A DNA stretch of 64,000 nucleotides. Source: Heterodera schachtii. Lineage: Eukaryota > Nematoda > Chromadorea > Rhabditida > Heteroderidae. The DNA lies in NCBI GenBank assembly GCA_023374025.1, contig SIJG01000066.1, positions 372,001 through 436,000 of the forward strand. The letters run 5' to 3'. Position 1 is the stretch's first letter. Every line of letters begins with the position of its first letter. Positions 51,315 to 62,224 of this stretch are shown one piece after another. A model generated the notes under the pieces. That model saw nothing but the letters and a program-made list of their open reading frames with translations, was not told the origin of the DNA and ran no database searches. A program made the position numbers and the translations under genes.

Positions 51315-52718
51315 ATGGCCATTCACCAGGAATGTCCATTTGCCAAATCTGAAATGACGAACCACGAAGGACAGCTGTGGGCAACGAACGACGAGTTGGA
51401 AGTCAACTTCCCTGGACCAATAGCTGGACTTTTCAAAGGAGAACAAATCAGCACGACAACCAACTGTTTTGCTCAACCAGCAACTCTATTCGTCAAACGG
51501 CACAATTTGCAGATGTTCTCGCCGGTCCATCAAGTTCAAAACTGCCAATACGCCAACGAATTTTGCCAATTGCCCGATAACACAACGTTGATTTGGAAAT
51601 CAACATGTAATGGCAACGAATGCAAAACGTGCGAGTACGAGAAGACGGAAATCATCAACGGAAAATTCACTGCGGCCTACGGCGAATCAATGGCAACTTG
51701 GATCTCCGAGGACCACCAAAAAGCATTGACTTTCGTTAAAAATTCGCCAGAATTAATCGCCTGCGATGGCACACGCATCGTCATGTCGGAACAGAGTTTC
51801 GGAATTGCCAAAGATCAGTACGACGACATTTTCAGTACTACAAGGAGATGGAAAAGAGGAATTCGGCCCGAGCAACTCGCATCACAACTTTCGGCTTCTC
51901 AAGTAGCGACAAGTGTTGCTTTGAACCAGCTCTACATAAGAGAATGCCAACGAAATTCGAGAGCCGCGAACCCAACGCTACAAGCCAGGAAACTGTTACG
52001 GCAAGCAAACATCCAAGCCCGTTGGATCGGCGAGACGACAATGGAAGTGTTTCCATGTGTCAACATTTCGCTACAGGACATCTCATACAGGCCAATGAAT
52101 GACTGTCGCTTCTACATTCCCGTTACTGTGCATTTTCCCGAACGAGCTATCGCAGCCTTCTTGGATCCGGAACTTCGCATCATCTCGCTGACAGCTCAAC
52201 AGGCAAGCTGTAATAGCTACCGGTTCCATCATCTCCAACTGCGAAGCAATCCCAACATCTGGTTATGGATCGACACTCGAACTGGCACAGCACGACTAAT
52301 GCCAAAGGATTACGTCCACGAATTGTACGAAACAACGATCAACCAAACGAACAGCAATTTAGAACTTCATCCGTTGATCTTCCACGCATGGCAGCTCGAC
52401 AATGAGTCAGACGTGACGCGCTTCCCGCACATAAACGAATTCATCAACTCGGAGCGGTTCAAGGACAAGCTGGAACAGCACATTACAGCAAGGACTGACG
52501 CTTTGGGCGCGTTGAAGGGCGGAATAGAAGGATTCACCGTGCGCTGGCTAAAAGGCCTGATCGACGAAGCAATCACATGGTGGATTCGAGTCGCCTGCCT
52601 TTACTCAACCTTCCTCTTGTTGCGCGACATTGTACTCCCATGCATCCTGGCGTATTTGCTCAATCCTATCCGAGTGACAAAATTAAAAAAAAATCTCAAA
52701 GTAAAAATGATTTATTAA
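51315..52718 (+). CDS. Envelope-like glycoprotein, broken at both ends
   Basis: The 467-codon frame is -1 relative to gag-pol. It has many cysteines, several N-x-S/T sites and a furin-like site (RWKR, residues 178-181) followed by a Gly-starting segment. A membrane-anchor-like hydrophobic stretch lies at about 420-447. Retrovirus-like env genes are known from some BEL/Pao elements, but I cannot name the source family. The 5' end is unclear: the likely signal peptide lies in the gag-pol frame (51112 on), which stops at 51238-51240, and the env frame has a stop at 51267-51269. A GT...AG pair of suitable phase spans both stops, so splicing is possible. The last codons (from 52678) come from AT-rich flank, so the true C-terminus is lost. 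Confidence 0.75.
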   Translation: MAIHQECPFAKSEMTNHEGQLWATNDELEVNFPGPIAGLFKGEQISTTTNCFAQPATLFVKRHNLQMFSPVHQVQNCQYANEFCQLPDNTTLIWKSTCNGNECKTCEYEKTEIINGKFTAAYGESMATWISEDHQKALTFVKNSPELIACDGTRIVMSEQSFGIAKDQYDDIFSTTRRWKRGIRPEQLASQLSASQVATSVALNQLYIRECQRNSRAANPTLQARKLLRQANIQARWIGETTMEVFPCVNISLQDISYRPMNDCRFYIPVTVHFPERAIAAFLDPELRIISLTAQQASCNSYRFHHLQLRSNPNIWLWIDTRTGTARLMPKDYVHELYETTINQTNSNLELHPLIFHAWQLDNESDVTRFPHINEFINSERFKDKLEQHITARTDALGALKGGIEGFTVRWLKGLIDEAITWWIRVACLYSTFLLLRDIVLPCILAYLLNPIRVTKLKKNLKVKMIY

Positions 52719-53028
52719 AATTAATATTTTATTTTTATTTACAATTAAAGACTATTTAATGAAATTAGTTGAATTAATAAAAAAAATATTTTATAAAAAA
52801 AAATCAACGATCAACTGTGCAAATTGAAGAAAAACGTGACGTGTCAGGATTTAAATAAATAATCAATTAAATTGCTACCTAAAATTAAAAACTTAATAAA
52901 AATGCAAAATATATATTTATATTTTATAACAAAAACTCATTAAAGATTTTTTTATTGAAAATTTTCATTTATCATTAAGTAAAACTTTATTCTTTTAACA
53001 AATGTTTACAAAAAAAAATTCTTATAGT
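52678..53028 (+). repeat. Copy of the 5' host flank inside the element
   Basis: This 351-bp segment repeats 43434-43785, including the TAGT that precedes the LTR. It replaces the env end and the polypurine tract expected before a 3' LTR. The junction with env lies at CAAAATT, a few bases present on both sides, so microhomology or an assembly join is possible. Confidence 0.85.
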
Positions 53029-53712
53029 TGTCGGAACTCTGGGGTTCCGACTGCTGATCAATTGACCAGCAGAAATGAAGAAAAGAAGTGGCGGACGTTT
53101 CCCCCTCCCTTTCACATGCACCCCACTCCGTTCCACCCCTCTGCTCCCATTTCCTTCCAAATTGTCAATTGTTTTTGTGTGATCCTTTTCCTTCCCCGCG
53201 CACAATTTAATCGCTAATTCATCAACTTGCAACTTTTCTTCCCCCAATTTCATTACGATTTTTACCCCGTTCCTCCCCCCAACCGCCGTAAAATTGTTTG
53301 TCACTAATTGCCTCCCCTGTTTATTGTGCGATAAAAAACCCAAAATTGGAGTGATCAAAGTACTCCGTTTTCCCTCCCCACAATTTGTGATCGAAATGTA
53401 CCATTTTTTCACCATTTCTCCAATTGTTGCCCCCCGTTCGATCAGCCCGTTTTCTGCCCAATTTTCGTCCATTTTTTCAATTTTTTATGTAATTTTGTTA
53501 ATATTTAAATGGCCCCAAATGAACCCAAATTTGCGTTTCCATTCTCCATTTTGCATTTCCCCATCAGAGAATTGTCCCATTGTGCGGTGAATAAATAATT
53601 TTTATTTGTTCTTTGATCATCCGGGAGCCTCCAATCCCAGCACACTCCTCCCCAATCACCGTCCGAACAACAAAGCACAACATTGTGCACTTTGTCTCGA
53701 CAAAGCGGGACA
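53029..53712 (+). repeat. 3' LTR
   Basis: It is identical to the 5' LTR as far as I can compare by eye, TGTCGG to GGGACA, and is followed by TAGT. Confidence 0.9.
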
Positions 53713-53716
53713 TAGT

Positions 53717-53800
53717 GCTTAAAAACTTGGACCGGCTTTTCTGGGCCCCGCAATACCCGGACCCTTTTTTTAGCCAAATACCCGGACCCATCGAACCCTA
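53717..53800. repeat. ACCCGGACCC motif pair
   Basis: ATACCCGGACCC occurs twice (about 53752-53763 and 53779-53790) in a short GC-rich patch beside the retroelement. It may be the edge of an older element. Confidence 0.4.
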
Positions 53801-55443
53801 CTTAATTCTATAATTAAACTTATAAATTTTTTAAATTTTTATTGCAACGATTAATAGTTTTTTAACGAGATTTCGTCTAATGTTTGAATAAGCCTTAATA
53901 GCAATTATTTTAAAAGTATTTTTTCCTTGTTTTAAAAGTTTATCTTAAAAGTTTTTAAATCGAGTCGACATTAAAATAATAGAATGAATAATTTTATGAA
54001 TTTGTTCAATGATTCTTTTCTTATTTTTACTTTCTGTTACAATTAAAGCTTCAGAATTATTTGATTTTTTTTATTTATTCCAAATTAATGCTTTCATAAA
54101 TAAATTTTTTTTAATGCTTTTTTTGGTTAATGAATAAAATTATATGATGTATATATTTTAAATATTACCACGTCACATCCACAAATGAGTTTATCATTCA
54201 TTAACTCTAAAAAAGTAATTTAACAATTTATTTTAATAGAAATATTTGTGATGGAATTGAATCATTATCAAAACGTTATTTCAATATAGAGAACAAATTC
54301 AAGGGAGATAACTAAGTCAGTAAAACACGTTATATCGAATAAAATGAGGACAAGTTATTTACGACTCAATATAATTAGCAGAGAAGTAATAACTTGAAAA
54401 AATATAATACGAAAATTTAAAAGCGTAAACTAAACTATTAAAACCATCAAATATTCACATGTACACACGCAAAATGTTTAATTATCGATTGAAACAAAGA
54501 CGCTTTGAATTAAAATAATAGAAATAAAATGATTTTATATTTAACAAAAAATTTTTTGAAATTTTGCAGGCTAGTAGAAAAAAACTAAAATCTCTGAAAG
54601 AATGATACAAAATGTTTGAAATAAGTATATTTTCATATAAAAGAATGAAATTTCATTTTAAAAGCAAAGATTCAAAAAGTTAGAACAAAATTAAAGAATT
54701 AATAAAGGAGGCCAAACAGCTCAAATTTTTTTTATTACATAAATTAATTATGATTAAAGAGAATTAAAAAGAATGAAAAGACAAAAACAGTAGATAATGC
54801 TGAGAATCCGAGAAAAATAAATGTTAAGATTAAAGAAAGAAATAAGCGAATTTAATAATAGTAGCTGACATTTTAAAATTTCATACCATAGTTTATTCAT
54901 GGAAGAACATTGCTTCTATTTGAATTAATAATGAGTCAAATTATTTAAATAAAAAAAGACTTTTTTTTTGATATATATTGTTATTAAATTTAAGAAATTG
55001 AGTTTTGAGTCACATAAATATAAAAAATAATAAAATTATAATTAAGAATTTTGTTCTATATTTAATTATTATTTATTAAATTATTGGACTGAAATGGTCC
55101 ATCCTCGGTTACCCACCCCACACAAAATATTATAAAATTAATTGCAATTAATAAATTAAAAAAACATCTGAATATAATAAAATATTTTTTTAATTAAAGA
55201 AACAAATCAATGCAAAATTATTTACTATATTAGATAATTCAATCCTATTAATTACTGTTTTCAATCAATATCATATAAAATTATGGATATTAAAAGAGAA
55301 AAAACAAAGTTGCATTATTTTTAATGATAAAAAAGATTGCAATTGATGCTACGAATGAATTTAAATATTTTTTATTAAAATATCTTCGAAACAAATATAA
55401 TTTGATACAAAAAAAAAAATCAAAAGTCAATAAAATATCATAA
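53801..55443. other. AT-rich DNA without a recognised gene
   Basis: No gene, RNA or clear repeat was recognised. Confidence 0.55.
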
Positions 55444-55527
55444 TATATAGTAGTGACCCCTGTACGATTGTCGCCTCTTTTGGCGCTAAATTCAAATTTG
55501 AAATTTCGCGTCGATACTCTGTGGGAG

Positions 55528-55620
55528 GGACGCGAGCCTTGGGGGTTGGGGAGGGGACGCAAGCCTTGGGCGTGGGGAGGAGCGCGAGTCGTGGGGGAAG
55601 GGTGTGCCGTAGGGGGAGGG
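55528..55620 (+). repeat. GC-rich subterminal tandem repeat
   Basis: Three imperfect units of about 27 bp built on GACGCGAGCCTTGGG follow the left inverted repeat. The right end has only one such unit. Confidence 0.7.
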
Positions 55621-55779
55621 GAGGGTTGTAAATTAGATGTGTACCAAAGGAAATGGCATAATTTATTGTTAATAAAAAGGGGGTAATTAAGAGTACATTG
55701 GTTGGTGTTTGATCGGATAAAAAGACTGTTGATAATAGGAATGGTATGATGAATGGTGTATTGGAATGGGGAGGGGGAA

Positions 55780-55945
55780 TCATTTCAGGAGCTGATCACA
55801 CGTCTTGCAGCTCGGGTCACATTTTTGCCCCACGTGACGGATCATTTCCAGTTTCCGTTTCTCTCTATCGGATCGCCTCGCTGGTGAAGAGGCTGTGGAC
55901 TCCGACGACCCACAGCTGCTGATCGAACTGCCGGTTCCTGACGGC
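55780..55945 (-). CDS. Captured C-terminal exon, Ser-rich, with Cys cluster
   Basis: A minus-strand frame of about 55 codons ends at a TGA at 55782-55780. It encodes a Ser-rich stretch, then a basic RERRKLEM segment and C-D-P-S-C-K-T-C near the end. Its composition is protein-like and unlike the host AT-rich DNA. It may continue the exon at 56026-56427 across an intron. I do not recognise the protein. Confidence 0.4.
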
Positions 55946-56025
55946 GCAGTTCGAAGCAATGAGGGTCAGCGGCCGCCTTTTTATCATTATTTTACATTTT
56001 AAATATTTTCCCCCCTCCCCTCCGC

Positions 56026-56555
56026 CTATTGTACTACCATTACGTCTCGTAATGCCAAATTGGGGCCGTCTGAAATTTGAACTTGTTTGGAAAATCCCAA
56101 AACAAAATTGCAGACATTTTGCTGATTGATCGGATTGCCGAACAACGAGTCGGGCAGCAGCGGCAAATTGCGCATTTTTTCCTGCAATTGCGCTTGAAGC
56201 TCATCAATGGCGCGTTGGATTTCCGGACAGATGACCATCGGCTTGAACGGTGGGTCGGAGCGCACAGAAGCCGAAGGCATTGCCAATGACTGATGATGAT
56301 GCTGCTGTTCATCGGTGTCCTCCTCATCTATGGTGACAACGGATGTTGTTTCCACCACAACCTCAACCATCGGTGAGGGAACGGGGGTTGGGTCCGGAGT
56401 GGCGACGGGAGTGGCAAATAGGCGATCCTGAACATGTGAGTTTACACTCAGTTTGGATCGTTTAAAATTTTAGTGTCACCAGTGCAACCCGTTCCCCGTC
56501 CACAATGCCAAAGAGCCGGAAATCTTCATTGCCTGGTCCGCACTTTGCAAAAACC
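56026..56555 (-). pseudogene. Captured fragment of an unidentified gene, two exons
   Basis: Reading leftward, a 76-nt exon (56555-56480) encodes 25 codons including FRLFGIVDG. A GT-AG intron (56479-56428) joins it in phase 0 to an exon (56427-56026). That exon encodes a Pro/Thr-rich stretch, an acidic and His-rich stretch (HHH), then CPEIQRAIDELQAQLQEK, a probable helix, and a stop. The first exon faintly recalls PP2C-like folds (F-G-x-x-D-G), but this is weak. The upstream intron begins right after the Hsp90 part, so the transcript would be chimeric. Confidence 0.6.
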
Positions 56556-56644
56556 CTAAATTTTGAAAAACAGTTTTCAATTGATAAGTAAAAATTATGG
56601 AAAAATTGCGGCAGATTCTCATAATTATATTAAATGGCAAACCT

Positions 56645-57138
56645 GCAAATACACCATGTGCAGTTCACTCCTTTTTCCGCGGTCTGAGCTCTCCCATTGG
56701 TAGCAATCGTCGTCATTGTGCTTTGAAGTGACAGTGACGCGGTCACCACAGAGAAAGCCGAATAAAAACCATCACCGATTTTCTCGGACAAATTAAAGCA
56801 AAATTAATTTGAAGAGCCTCCATGAACGCCTTCGTTCCGGATTTGGCGATGGCGCCAAGGTTGTTGACGAGGTCGGTTTTGGTCATGCTAATGCCAGTGT
56901 CCATGATGGTCAATCGGCTTTGTTCGTGACAATTTTGTAGTCACGCTCCTTTAAAAAAGTCCCAAAAATTATGGAAGAAATTAGCCTTTAAGTTTAAACA
57001 AACCTTGTCCGTGGTGTTGTCCATATTGTGCATCAACTGCGGGATCTCCGTTTGAAACGCAAAAGTTTCTCCGGATTTTCCAGCCAAAATGACGAACACA
57101 GTGAAAAGCAGTTCGGCAATGTAATTGGAAAAAGCCAT
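56645..57138 (-). pseudogene. Captured Hsp90 N-terminal fragment, decayed
   Basis: Exon 57138-57004 starts with an ATG and a hydrophobic leader not found in cytosolic Hsp90. It then has GETFAFQTEIPQLMHNM, the Hsp90 N-terminus. A 55-nt GT-AG intron (57003-56949) follows. The next exon holds [14 protein letters not shown] and [18 protein letters not shown], the ATP-binding motifs of the GHKL fold, with Ser for the usual Gly in DTGIGM. After a gap come GFYSAF and [15 protein letters not shown]. At least two frame breaks and missing blocks (the segment between QLM and NKA, and that before GFYSAF) make it non-functional. Retained introns show that DNA, not cDNA, was captured. Confidence 0.9.
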
Positions 57139-57397
57139 TTTTGGATTATCTAAATTAAAAACAATTATAATATATATAATATATAAATAACCCATTTAAA
57201 TAATACATATTTAAATAATATTATAAATAATACATATTTAAATAATATTATAAAGTTTTATGTGCCTAGCAAAAGTTAAACCCTACGGCATTGTCCCCCC
57301 CAGCTTCGCGTCCCTCCCACAGAGTTACGACGCGAAAATTTAAATTTGAATTTAGCGCCAAAAGGGGCGACAATCGTACAGGGGTAACTACTATATA

Positions 57398-59152
57398 TAC
57401 TAACTTAATTAGCAAATATGTTTATAAACAATATTATTATTATTATTACTTTTTTATTATTTGCCTTATATTGTCAGAAAATATTGAAATCACAATTTAA
57501 AACCTTAAGTAATTAAATTTAAAAAAACATAACTAAGATTATAATTATGATAACGAACACAAAAAAAAATTCTTCGATCCGGGACATTGCCATGATAATT
57601 AAATTTAACCAAATAAAAAAATATGTGAAGAATCATTGTTTATAAGAAAATTAAAATAACTTTTATTAAGAAAATTTGGGCAAAAATACAGATTTATTCA
57701 TCATACATTAAAAGCGATTTAATAATTTCCGGCAAATAAAAAAAAATTATTATTCAATACTTTGTGTGAATAAAAAATATTATTACTTTTATAAAAAATC
57801 TTTGAAAACAAAGTGATATTTTAATTTCAAAATTGCCTTTTCTACAAGGATGCATTATTAATAAAAAAAATCTACTATAAAAAAGAGATAATATTAAACT
57901 ATATAACTATCTAAATTCAATTTAAAATTACTAAATTGAGCAAAAATAATTAAAAGTTTTTATTTTTAACTCAAATGAAATAACAAAAAAAATCGCTAGA
58001 ACGCGGAAAAAAACAGCTAAATGTTAGCTAAAAATATTGCAACTTGGACAATGAAAAAAAAATGTAGCCAAGAATGAACAATTCCGCTTACACACAAAAT
58101 TCACCATATGAAATTGTAAATATTGTAACAAACGAAAATTTTTATAAATATATTCGAGGTCATCATATCATAAAAAAAAATGCGTCTTAATAATTAAAAA
58201 GAAAAAATATTAGTCTTATTTTACTTAGCAAATAAAAAATCAAAAATCCAATTGTTGAACCAAGAATTTATATAAAAATATTATTTTAAATTTTAAATCA
58301 CTTACTTTATTTTAAAATTAACCGTTAAATTTTCTTCAAATATTATGGTATAAATAATGGATTGAAAAAAATTAACACCAAATAAAACAATATAAAATTT
58401 TTTTTAATTATTTCCAAATTCATTTTTATATCTTATAAATCAAGGAATAAAAAAAACTAAAGATGAATAATTTTTGAGACCGAAAAGAAAAAGTAAAAAT
58501 ATTTTTGAAAAGATACTTTATAAAAAAATGAAAAATTCACTTCACAAATGTATTATTATTTTTATTATTTTATTTAATTGCTTATGGAATTAATTTATTA
58601 CTCAAAGATAAATATCTGTTCTGTAAGTTAACAAAATAAAAATTAATCATTTTATAAATATATTCGAAGTCATCATAATATATTAATTTACTTTTAAGTG
58701 GATGATTTAATAATGCATAATATTAAGAATTAAAATCAATTCCCTCCTATTCGCTATTAAATTTATATATTTATCATTGTATTAAAAAGCACATATAAGA
58801 AAAGCAACTACGTTGCAAATCATTTGAAATTTAATTGAAATCAACTGAATCTACAACAACAAGATACGTTTTCTCACCATAAGAGTAAAAATAAAAATAA
58901 TTAATTGTTGACTCTATGCTTAAAAAACTTAATATTAAATATTATATATATGAATGAGCATAGTTTTACATTGAATATTATAAATTAAAATATAAATAAA
59001 AATTTCAAAAAAATTTAAAATTACAAAATGAATTGTATAAAAAATAAGCCAGCGATCATCCAGATCATCCAATAGCAGTGGGAAAGTAAACTATCATTCA
59101 CTTTACATTTTCAATTAAAAAAATTCTAATAAAAATTTCATAATATAATTTT
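57398..59152. other. AT-rich DNA without a recognised gene
   Basis: No gene was recognised. A 27-bp AT-rich block around TATTCGAAGTCATCATA occurs twice in the same orientation (about 58141 and 58649). Confidence 0.55.
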
Positions 59153-59640
59153 ACTGAAAGAAAATTAATTAGAGTTTGTAATGAAAGACAATAGCCCGAG
59201 CATAATTTATTTGGTTTTTTATTTTGTTTAATTTACTTTCTATTTTAACTTAAGTCAAAAATTAGTGTCTGTTGCTTGCTAGATAAAAAAACCATAGCTA
59301 AAATTAACTTTTAATATTACTTAAAGTAAAATTCTTTTTTGTTAAATTTGTAAAATGTAAAAAGTTATTCAAATATTATCAAATATATAAATAAATATCA
59401 AATACATAACAATCTTTTTAATAATAGACGAATGCTCATTTATGAAGTGAAAAATAGTTTAACTGCAATTAGAAAACATTTATAAAATAATACAGTCGCT
59501 AATATTTAATTATAATAAAAATTTTGAAAAATTGACAACATAAATTGATAAGTTAATCGAAAATAAAGTTAGTCATAAATTATTCTTCTTACTTATTGTT
59601 ACCAAAATTAGTTTTTTATTTTTAGAATGTTTTTATATTA
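59153..59640 (+). repeat. About 490-bp direct repeat, copy 1
   Basis: This segment matches 63538-64000 in the same orientation. The first 150 bp differ by about ten small deletions in copy 2. The rest is nearly identical. No coding capacity was seen. Confidence 0.85.
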
Positions 59641-59654
59641 TTTTGAGTTTTTTG

Positions 59655-60820
59655 TAGAGACCGGACAAGAGGGTCTGTCGGTCGGTTTCGGTTAAAAACC
59701 GAAAAAAACCGAAACCGAAAAACTCAAAAATTTCTCGGTCGGTCGGTTTCGGTTAAAAACCGAAAAAAAAACCAAACCGAAAAAAACCGAAGAAAAATTT
59801 TCGGTATATCGTTTCGGTTTCGGTTTTTTTTTGAATTTTTATATTTTTTCCAAAAAAAGCAATAAAACATTTTTATTGACAGAAAAAGCTAAAGATCACC
59901 TATGAACTAAATTGTAAAGCTATTGAAGCTCTATCGAATGGTGTACTAATTTTGGAAAATTGAAAAAAGGAAGCCAAAAAACATTTTTTTTTAAATAGTG
60001 AGAAAAAGTGCCAAAATAGTTAAAAAAGAAATAGTGACAAATAGTGACTAATACAAAACTTTTAGTATCACTATGATGAAATTACCTTACAAATAGAGAT
60101 GATTGAATTTTCTATTCATAACTCTTTCAATACCTAATTTAATTCTATGAACTTTTATTAGGTGCGGGTTGAAAAGTTACCCGCAGCTGAGGGTTAGTCA
60201 ACCGGGTTAAGTTACGTTCAACTCAGGATTGACTCAAAATAAAAAAAACCAAAAACACAAAAAATATTTATAAAAAATGTAAAAAAATTATGAAAATGTC
60301 ATCTATTTAAATAAGTAAAATGCTCTTTAAACAATAATCGTATCTTTGTACAAAGAAAAAAATCCGCTTTCAATAGAAAAAATATATAAAGAAAGAAAAT
60401 GGACAATATTATCTTTTTTGAAAATTAATAACCTAATATGTTATAAAAATGGATATAAATTATATTCTTTTGCATATTTTTTCTGCGCATGTGCAATGAA
60501 GAAAGGGGTTAAAATTTTTTTATAATTTTAATGCTATTTTTTAACTGATTTTGTCTAAAAATAACAAATTTTGAGATTTTGGGCTTATTTTTTAAGAAAA
60601 GATAGGTTTTTGGGGGGCCGATGATGCCGATAGGTGCCGCCGGGGGAAATTTTTAAGAATTATTAATAAATTTTGTTAAGAAAATGGCCAACTGATTTTT
60701 GATAAAAGTCGGTCGGTTTTTTCGGTTTTCTGATTATTTCGGTCGGTCGGTATCGGTTAAAAACCGAAAAAAAAACCGAAACCGAAAAAAACCGAAGAAA
60801 ACCGACCGGTCCGATCTCTA
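59655..60820. mobile_element. hAT-like foldback element with CGGTTT arrays
   Basis: The ends TAGAGACCGGAC and GTCCGATCTCTA are inverted repeats (11 of 12). Next to each lie arrays of TCGG, CGGTTT and AACCGAAA motifs that fold back (for example GGTTAAAAACC). TAGAG fits the YARNG consensus of hAT termini, and subterminal CGGTTT arrays are known from hAT elements. The flanks give no clean 8-bp duplication. There is no transposase. The core holds repeated AATAGTGAC (60026-60050), also seen at 28743-28762 in foldback copy 2, and a GC block at 60615-60646. Confidence 0.7.
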
Positions 60821-60889
60821 CTTTTGAGGTATATGCCTTTTTTCTGTGCACTCGTTCCGATTTATTAAGATAAAAAACGCATTTTCACT

Positions 60890-61130
60890 TGGTTTGAGGC
60901 TTCTATGTTAACTTTTATTATGCCTTTTTTTGTTGCCTTTTTTGCATTTTGACAGATTGGTGCCTTTTTGGCTTTTTAATCCAAATATTCCGTTAAAAAT
61001 GCAATAAAAGCGTTAAACAACACCCCTAAAATGCCTTTTTTCATCTTGCCGGTTTGTTGCCTTTTTTGGCGTCTTTATCCAAAAAAATCCATTAAAAATG
61101 CAATAAAACCGGGAAAAAACATCCCTAAGA
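60890..61130 (+). repeat. Imperfect tandem duplication, about 110-bp unit
   Basis: Two units share TTGCCTTTTTTG, AATCC, CCGTTAAAAATGCAATAAAA / CCATTAAAAATGCAATAAAA and a CAYCCCTAA end. They are diverged by about a fifth. No gene was seen. Confidence 0.75.
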
Positions 61131-62224
61131 ATGAAATTTTTTTTTCTTAAGTGCCCGTCAAAATTTATTTATTTTTTCTTGATAAAAATTTTTTGTTAAA
61201 AAATTTTTAAAAAATTTTTTTAGTAAAAAAAATTACAAAATATTTTAATCATTTAAATAAATTATCCATTTTTTGAAAAATATTTAAAAAATTAAAAATT
61301 TTAATAATTATTATTTTTTGGTGATATTTCAAATTTAATTGATTTGATTACCTTTTGAATAAATTGTTTTTTTTTTGAATTCCTTTTTTAATTTAACTTT
61401 ACTAATAGGTAAATTTGTTGTTGAATTTCATTGTTGTGTTTCAAACCTATTAATAAATATGCAAAGTAATTTAAAAATTTTCATTATTATTTATGTTTTT
61501 ATTATTAAATGATTATAAGATTTAAAAATTAAGAAAAATTAGGGCCTTTTTTCTCCTTATATTAAATAGGCCATGCAATTTTGTTTTTTACTTTTTTAAA
61601 TATAATATACTTTTTAAAATAGGCATCTGCCGTAGCAAATCCTCCGATATACGTACTTGCTTTAAACTCTCATGAAATATATACAATTGTTCAAATAAAA
61701 ATATTTGCTGAATAAAAGTAAAATAAATAAATTTAATAAAAGCTTAAAAGAATATTTGCTATTTATTATATTTGTTTTATAAATTGCAATTCATTTTGTT
61801 ATTTTTTGCTCTAAATTTTATGTGATTGTTTTTTAATAATAAATATTTTTTCCATAATTTGGTCTTTATTTAATTATTAAATTTGAGTAAATATTTATTT
61901 AATTAAGTTTATTTACTAATATTATATTATGTCTTAGTGTTTTTAACTATATCTATTTGAGACTTTTACTAAAGTTATTTATAATGAAACTTATTAAAAG
62001 ATTTTTTAACTCCCATATTTTATTTTTTAAAAGAAATTCTATTTCATTATTTAAAATTTCTTATACATTATGTTATTTAGAGTACTAGAATTAAATTTGT
62101 ATTTATTAAAAATAAATAATTTATTTATTATTTAATTTTAACAATAATAAGATTCTATTTTATTTATAGTTGGGATTTTTTATGTTGTAAAAAAATTAAT
62201 TGTAAATGAAAAATAGTAATTGTT
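61131..62224. other. AT-rich DNA without a recognised gene
   Basis: Only AT-rich sequence was seen, without gene or RNA signals. Confidence 0.55.

Larger units (their letters stand above)
43786..53712 (+). mobile_element. BEL/Pao LTR retroelement with envelope-like frame
   Basis: Two 684-bp LTRs of TG...CA form enclose a leader, a gag-pol frame and an env-like frame. TAGT lies directly outside both outer ends (43782-43785 and 53713-53716; ATAGT if the terminal A is counted). No LTR difference was seen, so the insertion is young. The internal region is less AT-rich than the host DNA. It is incomplete: at 52677 it stops and a copy of the upstream host flank takes the place of the env end and polypurine tract. 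The order of protease, RT, RNase H and integrase and the DUF1759/DUF1758-like gag and protease are diagnostic of BEL/Pao. Confidence 0.9.
55444..57397. mobile_element. Gene-capturing TIR element (Pack-TYPE-like)
   Basis: Inverted repeats of about 92 bp (55444-55535 and 57306-57397) begin TATATAGTAGT and contain CCCTGTACGATTGTCGCC. They are about 90% identical by eye. The left subterminal part has GC-rich tandem units (55528-55620). No transposase was seen. The interior carries host-gene exons with short introns: an Hsp90 fragment and exons of at least one other protein, all on the minus strand. This matches the Pack-TYPE pattern of DNA-level capture. The superfamily is unknown; the target duplication may be TA or hidden in the AT repeat. 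Confidence 0.8.

Noticed and set aside
55427..55783. 118-codon minus frame over the left TIR and GC-rich repeat
   Set aside because: Pro/Thr repeats come from the tandem GC-rich units, and the frame crosses the element end.
59655..59666. Clean 8-bp target duplication expected for a hAT element
   Set aside because: The adjacent bases on the two sides match at only about five of eight positions, so it was not used as evidence.
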